Of a DNA stretch of 13,236 nucleotides, positions 8,401 to 13,185 are shown one piece after another. The notes beneath the pieces are model-generated. The model was not told where the DNA came from, ran no database searches, and was given only the letters and a program-made list of their open reading frames with translations. Source of the DNA: an uncultured Sutterella sp. Lineage in GTDB: Bacteria > Pseudomonadota > Gammaproteobacteria > Burkholderiales > Burkholderiaceae_F. A program made the position numbers and the translations under genes. The stretch lies in NCBI GenBank assembly GCA_905213905.1, contig CAJMKD010000048.1, positions 1 to 13,236 of the forward strand. The letters run 5' to 3'. The stretch's first letter is position 1. Each line of letters begins with the position of its first letter.

Positions 8401-8885
8401 TCTACGGCGCCTATCAGGCTGACGCTTTTGCGCTCAAGGGGTCGGCGGGGTGGCTCTCGGCCACGACGGAAGCCGAAAAGGATCTCGATGCCGACGTCTG
8501 GCATGCGGGCCTTCGCGCCGAATACGGCATACCCGTTGCTGGCATGACGGTTTCGCCCTTCATGGGCGCGCGCGTGATGAGCGGCTCGTTCGACGGCCTG
8601 GATTCGCAGACGGTGTTCTCGGTTCCCTTCGGCGCCAGGCTCTCGGGCACGCTCGAAGCGGGCGGCTGGCGGGTGAAGCCGCTTCTTGAAGCGGCCTACG
8701 TGCGCTCGTTCGGCGACACGGACGACGGCGGTGCGCGGTTCCTTGCGAAGAACGTGTTGCGGGGCTCGATCGGCCTCAAGGCCGAAAAGGGTCTGTGGAC
8801 GGGCGAGCTGTCGTTCGACGGCGAGACGGGGTCGTACGACTGGCGAAGCAATTCGCTCAATTTGAAGCTCGGTATTGCCTTCTGA
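5442..8885 (+). CDS. Autotransporter (type Va) surface protein, complete
   Basis: 1,147 aa. The ATG at 5442 is chosen because it yields a clean Sec signal peptide: MKKQ, then the hydrophobic LTLAAAAVAGAL, then SASA with predicted cleavage near residue 24. The GTG at 5406 would only add an Arg-rich extension. No good Shine-Dalgarno sequence precedes 5442. Cys31 and Cys45 lie just after cleavage and are the only visible cysteines, so a small disulfide loop caps the passenger. The passenger has Gly/Ala/Thr-rich beta-helix-like repeats (for example GTAGISVLAQGEGATAEVTN and GSIVNNGTLTMD). A module near 7190-7475 resembles part of the upstream autotransporter. A Pro/Ala/Glu-rich linker (about 835-905) precedes a roughly 230-residue beta-barrel starting at GLWVKLLAND (residue 918) and ending LKLGIAF. 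It is expected in the outer membrane with an exported passenger. The substrate or receptor is unknown. Confidence 0.9.
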   Translation: MKKQTLTLAAAAVAGALSSSSASAMTPEAFCTAVGGTYSPSTMVCHLSVDKENTSGADVMLIHLFNRSESITGGEFYIDGSNFPGTAQFTLTAGSTATLRFTGSTVRFAGGAENAFGLGALGYGPAARGTLNITNGSLGFSDGGAWALSVNSPLSVVNLLNSVATIAGGATNAGIYMMTSGSGSSAINIDTRSTLAVDGLFKSGIGTMAASMGLTAQATIRNSGVLTINGAEGAYGIDVMADGAGSVGTIETTQGGDTTVTGIQYGAVNGGGASFVNTGGSLVIAQNGLAALVRGGGTGAIENSSSGELTLSADQGSQLTGNYGINALAFQSAADAASDESSAELVNSSGGRLSILGGAAADGSAGIMAMAYNEGAGTTHAVLRNDASGTVVIDSGHGSAEGTAGISVLAQGEGATAEVTNAVGGVMTITGDSSNGGYGIGFLAMSGGTGSIVNNGTLTMDAHAIYGFTDGGESQGSFTNTGTVNAAAELMFESKETVVKGELPIELLKPANPANPGEGGWTQATEALASYASSYEANIWTMKDDWAQHSTWTGGTLNFTDIDADSADAAFLQNAFTSAKGDGVEILFKGEALGDAALPSGAAPKFTAAHANELIAKGYAGSVVTNIDLDASAADGSRTALVVGGDSADGIRDSFGFRRLRGVSSLRIEGGRQFVLAGDADGGALIEGGAPVTVAAGGTLALGVEADAGQSRGTLEAVTLEEGRLEARSGAFSAASLHGTGEVRVKAGAELDIRDAEITGSVRNEGALTAQTIKVSGGTLSSSGTLKADGRVTIESTAKLAVDGAFAADTLDVKGVVVKGARAEIVLGAAAQALEAEAAPAQLRSVPEEEASQPQFGIRPSEDDGNEGRTDAAAPAAASADRKAQAPTPALGHAYAAFDAAARLAGAAEAGAAPDRHGLWVKLLANDSRFEAVRGAGAYDFETEGAMLGAEAQLTHSAKAGVAFGWLDGDMKFNRLNFSWTGYAVNLYGAYQADAFALKGSAGWLSATTEAEKDLDADVWHAGLRAEYGIPVAGMTVSPFMGARVMSGSFDGLDSQTVFSVPFGARLSGTLEAGGWRVKPLLEAAYVRSFGDTDDGGARFLAKNVLRGSIGLKAEKGLWTGELSFDGETGSYDWRSNSLNLKLGIAF

Positions 8886-8894
8886 TCGGAAGAA

Positions 8895-8922
8895 CGGAAG
8901 AAAAGCGGTTGTATCTTCCGTC
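8895..8922 (+). repeat. Short stem-loop just after the autotransporter stop
   Basis: A perfect 8-bp inverted repeat ACGGAAGA/TCTTCCGT (8895-8902 with 8915-8922) has a 12-base loop, 10 bases after the TGA. There is no T-tract after it. It may protect the mRNA 3' end upstream of the stronger terminator at 8980-9019. Confidence 0.4.
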
Positions 8923-8979
8923 CCCTGGCGGTTCCTGGCGAGTCCCGGCACTCGAATGCAATCCTGCAATCGGGCGAAG

Positions 8980-9019
8980 AAATCCCCGTTCGACAGACTG
9001 CCGAACGGGGATTTGTTTT
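8980..9019. terminator. Strong, probably bidirectional rho-independent terminator
   Basis: A perfect 13-bp stem AAATCCCCGTTCG/CGAACGGGGATTT (8980-8992 with 9002-9014) has a 9-base loop and is followed by GTTTT on the plus strand. On the minus strand the stem's own TTT plus a TCTTC flank gives a weaker U-tract. It lies between the convergent ends of the second autotransporter (stop 8885) and the AcaB-like gene (stop 9074), and so can serve both. Confidence 0.85.
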
Positions 9020-9073
9020 CGCTGCGGCTGCAGCGGGCGCACCGCGTGGGGGCGCAGTCTTCGATATCAGCGC

Positions 9074-10000
9074 TCACACTTGAGCGGGCGACCGATCCTC
9101 GGCGCTCGTATCGACGTCGGTATGTTCGACGGGCTTTTCCGCTTCGTCGTTGAGCCTGCGGAGCTCTTCAACCGGATCGGCGGCAGGCGCGGCGGCGGAA
9201 GCGGCCGGTTCGGCCGCGCCCGTGGCGCGGCTTTGAGGCCGGGCGCGCTTGGCGGCGATTCTTGCGGATTCGCCCGCGTGGTGCAGCGCGTCGAGGCGAA
9301 GGTTGTAAATGATTCGAACGACGTTGCGCAGGCGACGCTCCCATGCCTGACCGATGCGGATGCGGTGCTCCTGCGGCAGCAGGCCGTTGATCCAGAGCGC
9401 GTCGAGGTGCGCGATCAGCTGGTCGTAGCGCGAGAAAAGGGCGAGATAGCGGCGGGCGTAGGGGCTTCTGAGCGGCACGTCGTAGATCCGCTTGTGGTCG
9501 TAGCTCGTCATCTGCGCTTCTTTGGGCACCTGACTGCGGCGCATTTGGTCGAGATTGTTTTCGAGCGCGTCAGCGAGTTCGCTCTCAACGGACTGGAAGA
9601 TGTCCTCAAGCGCCTGCTGGTCGCGGCGGCTCTGCTCTTCGGTGCCGAAGGACGGAATCACAACGCAGAGCATGTAGAGGCTGTTGTCGATGCGCGGATA
9701 GGTGCGCTCGAAGAGAATCTGCGCGGTATCGGAATAAAGCTGAAAGCGCGTGGCTAAGTAGGGGCGCGAAAAGTCGCTTGCGCGCGTTCTTCTTGCGCGG
9801 CGCACTTCAGGCACCTGATCTTCGGCGCTTTCGGCGGCGGCAGCTTCGCGGGCTGCGGCTTCGACGACCTTCGCGCGGGGATCGAGACGCATTGCCTGCG
9901 GCGCCGCTCCGCCGGTCTGAGGCGCGCCTGCGGCGGCCGGTTCCTGCGCGCGCTGCGCTGCAGATTCGGCGGCTGCTGTTCTGACGGATTCTTCCGGCAT
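9074..10000 (-). CDS. Integrating-conjugative-element protein, AcaB/PFL_4669 (DUF1845)-like
   Basis: 308 aa on the minus strand. The start at 10000 is well supported, with AAGGAG 6 bases upstream of the ATG. Residues 1-70 are an Ala/Glu/Gln-rich disordered tail and 245-308 another charged tail. The folded core is about 78-245. It has mixed helices and a distinctive block (VPLRSPYARRYLALFSRYDQ, about 175-194), followed by LDALWINGLLPQEHR and WERRLRNVVR. From memory this resembles the PFL_4669 family of integrating conjugative elements, where a core of the form PLRFS.PYGY..AYLLADYD...R...TARHVGLL is typical. The same Pfam family includes AcaB of IncA/C plasmids, which is involved in transcription control. 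The assignment rests on pattern recall, not a search. The gene points away from the cobS-ssb-bet array and shares with it the divergent region 10001-10442. Confidence 0.55.
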   Translation of the reverse strand: MPEESVRTAAAESAAQRAQEPAAAGAPQTGGAAPQAMRLDPRAKVVEAAAREAAAAESAEDQVPEVRRARRTRASDFSRPYLATRFQLYSDTAQILFERTYPRIDNSLYMLCVVIPSFGTEEQSRRDQQALEDIFQSVESELADALENNLDQMRRSQVPKEAQMTSYDHKRIYDVPLRSPYARRYLALFSRYDQLIAHLDALWINGLLPQEHRIRIGQAWERRLRNVVRIIYNLRLDALHHAGESARIAAKRARPQSRATGAAEPAASAAAPAADPVEELRRLNDEAEKPVEHTDVDTSAEDRSPAQV

Positions 10001-10139
10001 GAGAATCTCCTTATTTCATGAGGAATGAACATAAGAAAGAAGCTACGCCAAGCGGGGTTCAAAGCCGCAAATGGAAAGATGCCGGAACCGTCTTTTCACT
10101 GCGGCAGAGGGTAAAAGAAGGCAGCGTCGACTGCCGGAA

Positions 10140-10172
10140 GCGCTTTTCGCCGTCAGAAAAGCGCGCTAAAAT
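10140..10172 (+). promoter_or_regulatory. Candidate promoter with overlapping operator-like inverted repeat
   Basis: GCGCTTTTC (10140-10148) and GAAAAGCGC (10156-10164) form a perfect 9-bp inverted repeat around a 7-base centre. TAAAAT (10167-10172) matches the -10 consensus at 5 of 6 positions. At 17-base spacing the -35 would be TTTTCG (10144-10149), a poor match lying inside the repeat. A repressor or activator bound here would cover the -35 and spacer. The weak -35 would suit an activator-dependent promoter. No start site is proven. Confidence 0.35.
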
Positions 10173-10315
10173 TCCTGCACATATTCTTTTTCCGCGATCT
10201 TCGATCGCTCTGCGCTTTCTCTCTTCGAGCAGATAAAAAAAACGATGAGGGCGTTCTTTCGAACCGGACGATACCGATCGAATCCGCGAGCTCCGCGGCA
10301 TACAAATCGAGCCGG

Positions 10316-10442
10316 CCTCTTCTTTTCTGAAGAGGAAATCAACCAACCCCGACGGGGACGATCGTGTGATCCCTGTGCGGGGTCTTTCCGCGTCCCTGTC
10401 CGGGGCGTACGTCGTCTCCGATTTTTTTGCGAGAGACGGCAA
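10316..10442 (+). promoter_or_regulatory. Structured mRNA leader L1 (before the CobS-like gene), Shine-Dalgarno sequestered
   Basis: This is the longest of four related leaders. It starts with the hairpin CCTCTTC-TTTTCT-GAAGAGG (10316-10335). An alternating series of C and G blocks follows: CCCC 10347, GGGG 10354, CCC 10371, GGGG 10379, CCC 10394, GGGG 10402. These can form GATCCC/GGGGTC and CGTCCC/GGGGCG hairpins. The last element pairs GTCGTCTC (10411-10418) with GAGACGGC (10433-10440) around a loop carrying seven T. The GAGAGA that would serve as ribosome-binding site lies in the 3' arm, ending a few bases before the ATG at 10443. Confidence 0.6.
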
Positions 10443-11492
10443 ATGTCCGATTTTTACCAATGCGTTTTCGCCAAGGATGTTTTTCAGAATGTCTACGACG
10501 AGAACGGCAAATACGATCTGAATCCGCAGACGAAGCTGCTGGCGTTCGCCGACCGGGACAATCCGGCCGTGCCCGCGGCGCACGAGAACTACTGCTTCCG
10601 CAAGGACATCCTTTCGGACGTGCTCTCGTTTCTGATGCGGCCGAACGGCGATGCGCTCTACGTCTCGGGACCGACAGGCTCCGGGAAGACGAGCATCGTC
10701 ACGGAAGCTGCCGCCCGGCTCAACTGGCCGGTCCAGCAGCTCACGCTCAACAGCCGATTCGAGTTTTCAGAACTCAAGGGCCAGTTCACCGTCGCTTCGG
10801 TGCGCGAAGGCGGACCCGCAGAAATGCGGTTCATGCACGGACCGCTCGCAACGGCGATGAAGTACGGGCACATTCTGCTTCTGAACGAAATCGACCTGGC
10901 GGATCCCGGCGAACTCTCGGGCCTCAACGACGTTCTTGAAGGACGTCCGCTCGTGATTGCCGAGAACAAAGGCGAGATCATCAAGCCGCATCCGATGTTC
11001 AGAGTCGTCGTGACCGGGAATTCCTTCGGTTCGGGCGACCCCACCGGGCTCTATCAAGGCGTGGTGCAGCAGAACGTCGCGGCGCTCGACCGCTACCGAT
11101 TCCTCTACGTGGGGTATCCGGACGAGACGGTCGAATCCGCGCTCCTTGAAAAGGAGATGCCGGAAGCGGCGCCGGAAGTGCGAAAGCTCATGATCAAGCT
11201 GGCCCGCGAAGTCAGAACGCTCTTCCTCGGCGAAGACGGACTGGGTTCGGGCGCGCTCTCGGCCACCATGTCGACGCGATGCCTCGTGCGCTGGGCGCGG
11301 CTTTCCCGCGATTTCCGCTACGAAAAGCATCCGCTCAAGGAGGCGCTCAAACGGGCGCTGCTCCTGAGGCTTGAGCCTGCGGAAGCAGCAACCATCAACA
11401 ATCTCGCCACCGCCATCTTCGGCGCTGTCTGGGACGACGATCCTTCTGAGAAGAAGTCTTCGCCCAGAAGCCGAAAGAAGGCTGATGCCTGA
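10443..11492 (+). CDS. cobS: CobS-like (MoxR-related) AAA+ ATPase
   Basis: 349 aa from the ATG at 10443 (MSDFYQCVFAK), preferred over the upstream in-frame ATG at 10245 because the extension is non-conserved-looking basic sequence that coincides with a structured leader. Walker A is GPTGSGKTS at 76-84. Walker B is ILLLNEID at 144-151, with Asn where Asp is usual. Sensor 1 is VVVTGN near 188-193. A CobS-type signature is clear at 181-215: KPHPMFRVVVTGNSFGSGDP followed by TGLYQG and QQ..AALDRYRF, with the candidate arginine finger at 217-219. The C-terminus (about 330-349) is a basic Ser/Lys/Arg tail. In SXT/R391 ICEs and IncA/C plasmids a cobS-named AAA+ gene travels with ssb and bet. Despite the name, a cobaltochelatase role is unlikely here because no cobalamin genes are nearby. 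CobS-type motors usually act with a VWA-domain (CobT-like) partner, which is not visible in this window. Confidence 0.82.
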   Translation: MSDFYQCVFAKDVFQNVYDENGKYDLNPQTKLLAFADRDNPAVPAAHENYCFRKDILSDVLSFLMRPNGDALYVSGPTGSGKTSIVTEAAARLNWPVQQLTLNSRFEFSELKGQFTVASVREGGPAEMRFMHGPLATAMKYGHILLLNEIDLADPGELSGLNDVLEGRPLVIAENKGEIIKPHPMFRVVVTGNSFGSGDPTGLYQGVVQQNVAALDRYRFLYVGYPDETVESALLEKEMPEAAPEVRKLMIKLAREVRTLFLGEDGLGSGALSATMSTRCLVRWARLSRDFRYEKHPLKEALKRALLLRLEPAEAATINNLATAIFGAVWDDDPSEKKSSPRSRKKADA

Positions 11493-11600
11493 TTGAATTT
11501 TTTTCTCTGATCCCTGCCGGGGTGCGTTCTCTCCCCGAAGGGGAGGATGCGTCTCTCGGTGCGGGTCGATTTTCATCTACCAACCCCACGGAGATTCATC
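11493..11600 (+). promoter_or_regulatory. Structured mRNA leader L2 (before ssb), Shine-Dalgarno sequestered
   Basis: 108 untranslated bases separate the ATPase stop from the ssb start. A seven-T run (11498-11504) comes right after the stop. CCC (11512-11514) and GGGG (11519-11522) follow, then CTCCCC-GAA-GGGGAG (11531-11545). The central CCCC can pair with either flanking G block. The last element pairs GTCTC (11551-11555) with GAGAT (11591-11595), then GTG with CAC and GGGT with ACCC, around a 16-base loop containing TTTT. The GGAG ribosome-binding site (11590-11593, 7 bases from the ATG) lies in the 3' arm. Confidence 0.6.
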
Positions 11601-12050
11601 ATGATGAACTATCGTTCTACCAACCTCGTCATCCTCAACGGCCGTCTCGGCCAGGATTCGCAGGTGAAGCAAATTGCCGAAAACCGCTTCATGGTTACGT
11701 TCAGCATCGCCACTTCCTCGTCGGTCCGCGCCGGCGACGGCAGCTGGACGCATCCGACGCTCTGGCACAGCTGCGTGCTCTTCGGCAGCCGCGCAGACCG
11801 CCTGGCCGACCGGCTCCTCAAAGGCGCTCTCGTGAGCGTCCAGGGATCGATCAGCTACCGCGACGTCGAGCAGGAGGGCCGCAAGGTCCGCTACACGGAC
11901 ATCCTCGTCGATGACGTGCAGATCCTTCAGGACGCGCAGAAGAAGCCGGCGCCCAAGCAGCCGGAAGAACAGCCGCAGCAGGCGCAGCAGCAGACAGCCA
12001 TGCCGCCTGCGCCGCCCGTTGATCCGGCTGAGGATTGTCCGGACTTCTAA
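11601..12050 (+). CDS. ssb: Single-stranded DNA-binding protein
   Basis: 149 aa, starting at the double Met (ATGATG at 11601), which is 7 bases after GGAG. Residues about 5-112 form an OB-fold: NLVILNGRLGQD first strand, F..FSIATSSSV, WHSCVLFGSRADRLADRLLKG, VSVQGSISYRD, and YTDILVDDVQIL. A Gln/Pro/Lys-rich flexible linker (about 113-141) leads to an acidic tip ending EDCPDF, a variant of the canonical DDDIPF tip that recruits partner proteins. It coats single-stranded DNA as a probable tetramer during replication, conjugative transfer or recombination. Lying directly before a Bet annealase, it is most likely the mobile element's own SSB and not the chromosomal housekeeping copy. Confidence 0.92.
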   Translation: MMNYRSTNLVILNGRLGQDSQVKQIAENRFMVTFSIATSSSVRAGDGSWTHPTLWHSCVLFGSRADRLADRLLKGALVSVQGSISYRDVEQEGRKVRYTDILVDDVQILQDAQKKPAPKQPEEQPQQAQQQTAMPPAPPVDPAEDCPDF

Positions 12051-12142
12051 TCATTTTTTTCAAGCCCGCCGGGGAAGCGTCCCCGGCAGGGGCGCTTCCT
12101 TGGCCGGGGCATTGATTCAATCCGAGGCTAGGAAGCGAAAAA
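12051..12142 (+). promoter_or_regulatory. Structured mRNA leader L3 (before bet), Shine-Dalgarno sequestered with compensatory change
   Basis: A seven-T run (12054-12060) follows the ssb stop. CCC-GCCGGGG (12065-12074) pairs with CCCCGGC-A-GGG (12081-12091) around AAGCGT. The final hairpin pairs CGCTTCC (12093-12099) with GGAAGCG (12131-12137), extended by TGGCC/GGCTA after a bulged T. GGAAG is the ribosome-binding site, 7 bases before the ATG at 12143. Both arms differ in sequence from the GTCTC/GAGAC arms of the other leaders, but the pairing is kept. Confidence 0.62.
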
Positions 12143-13105
12143 ATGACAGCAGTCAATACAGGGATTTCAAGCAAAAGAGCAGGGTCGCCTGCGGCGCTCG
12201 GCCTGATCGGGCGCCTCGCCGCCAAGTACGGCGTCGACAAGGCAAAGTTCTACGATTCGCTCGTCAAGGTGGCCTTTCGGCAGCCGTCGTCGGGCGACAG
12301 AAAGAATGCGCCGGCAGCGATCTCCGAAGAGGAGATGCTTGCGCTGCTTCTTGTCTGCGAGCAGTACGACCTCAACCCTTTTCTCAAGCAGATCTATGCC
12401 TTCAAGTCGAAGAGCGGGGCCATCATCCCGGTCGTCGGCATTGACGGCTGGGTTGCCATTCTCAATCACAACCGGGATTACGACGGACTTTCCGTTCGCT
12501 TTTCCGAGAAGACGATCACCCTCAAGGCGATCGAAAGGCAGTACGACGGACGCAATGCGCCGACGGTGAAGGAGATCGATGTCGAGATGCCGGAGATGTG
12601 CGAATGCACCATCTTCCGCAAGGGCCTCACGCATCCGATCACCATTCCCGAATTCGCCGGCGAGGTTTTCGTGCCTTCGTCTCCCGTGTGGCGTCAATAT
12701 CCCAAGCGGATGCTGCGGCACAAGGCCGTCATTCAATGCGCGCGCATTGCCTTCGGCATCACGGGCATTTATGACGAAGACGAAGCGAGGAACATCGCCG
12801 CAAGCGCCGCCGAAGCGGTCGAAGCGGCCGATGCCGTTCTTTTCCCGGCCGGAGCGCCCGCTGTTCTCCCCGCAGGTTCGGATTCGCCGCAGAAGGCGAT
12901 GAAGAGTGTGAGCGACAAAATGCTCGAAAGCGTGGTGAAGCAGGCGCTCAAGTTTTCCGACTGGAACGTGGCCTACCAATGGATCGAAGAGAACGTGCCC
13001 GCCGCGCAGCTCGAGCATGCGAGAGCATTCGTGAGAGCGCGCGAAGCGGCGCTGCAGCAGCCGGCCGAGCCGCCGATTGAGGCGGTCGAACTCGCGCCGA
13101 TCTAA
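12143..13105 (+). CDS. bet: Bet/RecT-family single-strand annealing recombinase
   Basis: 320 aa from the ATG at 12143, 7 bases after GGAAG. The RecT/Bet core is about 60-220. It includes ALLLVCEQYDLNPFLKQIYAF (split near 67-87), then the family hallmark PVVGIDGWVAILN (96-108), whose phage lambda Bet counterpart reads PVVGVDGW. Later come W..YPKRMLRHKAVIQCARIAFG (183-205) and TGIYDEDEA. It is longer than lambda Bet (261 aa) because of an Ala-rich linker (about 220-255) and a charged helical C-terminal domain (about 256-305). It would anneal complementary single strands coated with SSB, normally working with an exonuclease (Exo/YqaJ). No exonuclease is visible, and the next gene is cut off. It is part of the cobS-ssb-bet array. 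Confidence 0.92.
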   Translation: MTAVNTGISSKRAGSPAALGLIGRLAAKYGVDKAKFYDSLVKVAFRQPSSGDRKNAPAAISEEEMLALLLVCEQYDLNPFLKQIYAFKSKSGAIIPVVGIDGWVAILNHNRDYDGLSVRFSEKTITLKAIERQYDGRNAPTVKEIDVEMPEMCECTIFRKGLTHPITIPEFAGEVFVPSSPVWRQYPKRMLRHKAVIQCARIAFGITGIYDEDEARNIAASAAEAVEAADAVLFPAGAPAVLPAGSDSPQKAMKSVSDKMLESVVKQALKFSDWNVAYQWIEENVPAAQLEHARAFVRAREAALQQPAEPPIEAVELAPI

Positions 13106-13185
13106 ATCCAATCATCAACCGACCCGCCGGGGCATCGCAGCCCCGCGGGGGGTCTTGCGGTCTCCGGCTTTTTACGGAGACAGCA
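13106..13185 (+). promoter_or_regulatory. Structured mRNA leader L4, Shine-Dalgarno sequestered in a perfect hairpin
   Basis: This is the most compact copy. GACCC (13121-13125) pairs with GGGTC (13150-13154), and inside it CGGGG (13128-13132) pairs with CCCCG (13141-13145) around an 8-base loop. Next, GTCTCCG (13160-13166) pairs perfectly with CGGAGAC (13175-13181) around GCTTTTTA. The GGAG ribosome-binding site lies fully in the 3' arm, 6 bases before the ATG at 13186. Unlike L2 and L3 it has no seven-T run after the preceding stop. Confidence 0.65.

Larger units (their letters stand above)
10001..10442. promoter_or_regulatory. Divergent 442-base intergenic region with promoters for both directions
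   Basis: No gene is supported here. The small frames at 10018-10236 and the extension of the ATPase frame back to 10245 lack ribosome-binding sites and have low-complexity basic translations. The region contains the operator-like inverted repeat (10140-10164) beside a TAAAAT -10-like box, a GCGATC/GATCGC stem near 10194-10208, a CCGCG/CGCGG stem near 10284-10298, a CCTCTTC/GAAGAGG hairpin with a T-rich loop (10316-10335), and then the structured leader of the ATPase gene. It is the only place where the plus-strand array could be started from within the window. Confidence 0.5.

Noticed and set aside
7137..9077. A 646-codon minus-strand frame opposite the second autotransporter, plus another at 486-1550
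   Set aside because: Same antisense codon-bias effect. There is no ribosome-binding site at the starts, and the frame at 7137-9077 runs through the 8980-9019 terminator.
10018..10236. A 72-codon plus-strand frame in the divergent region
   Set aside because: There is no Shine-Dalgarno sequence, the composition is basic and low-complexity, and the frame overlaps the candidate promoter and the inverted repeat.
10245..10442. In-frame 66-codon N-terminal extension of the CobS-like ATPase
   Set aside because: The extension is Arg-rich, has no Shine-Dalgarno sequence before its ATG, and coincides with the structured leader. The internal ATG at 10443 begins a typical family-like N-terminus.
11601..12050. 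Chromosomal housekeeping SSB
   Set aside because: It lies in an array with Bet and a CobS-like ATPase, has a variant acidic tip (EDCPDF) and carries the array's special leader, so an element-borne copy is more likely. Tree placement would be decisive.
11493..13185. Possible CRISPR-like or REP array from the recurring CCC-GGGG hairpins
   Set aside because: The copies are separated by whole genes, differ in sequence and sit at fixed places relative to start codons. This fits gene-specific leaders, not an array.
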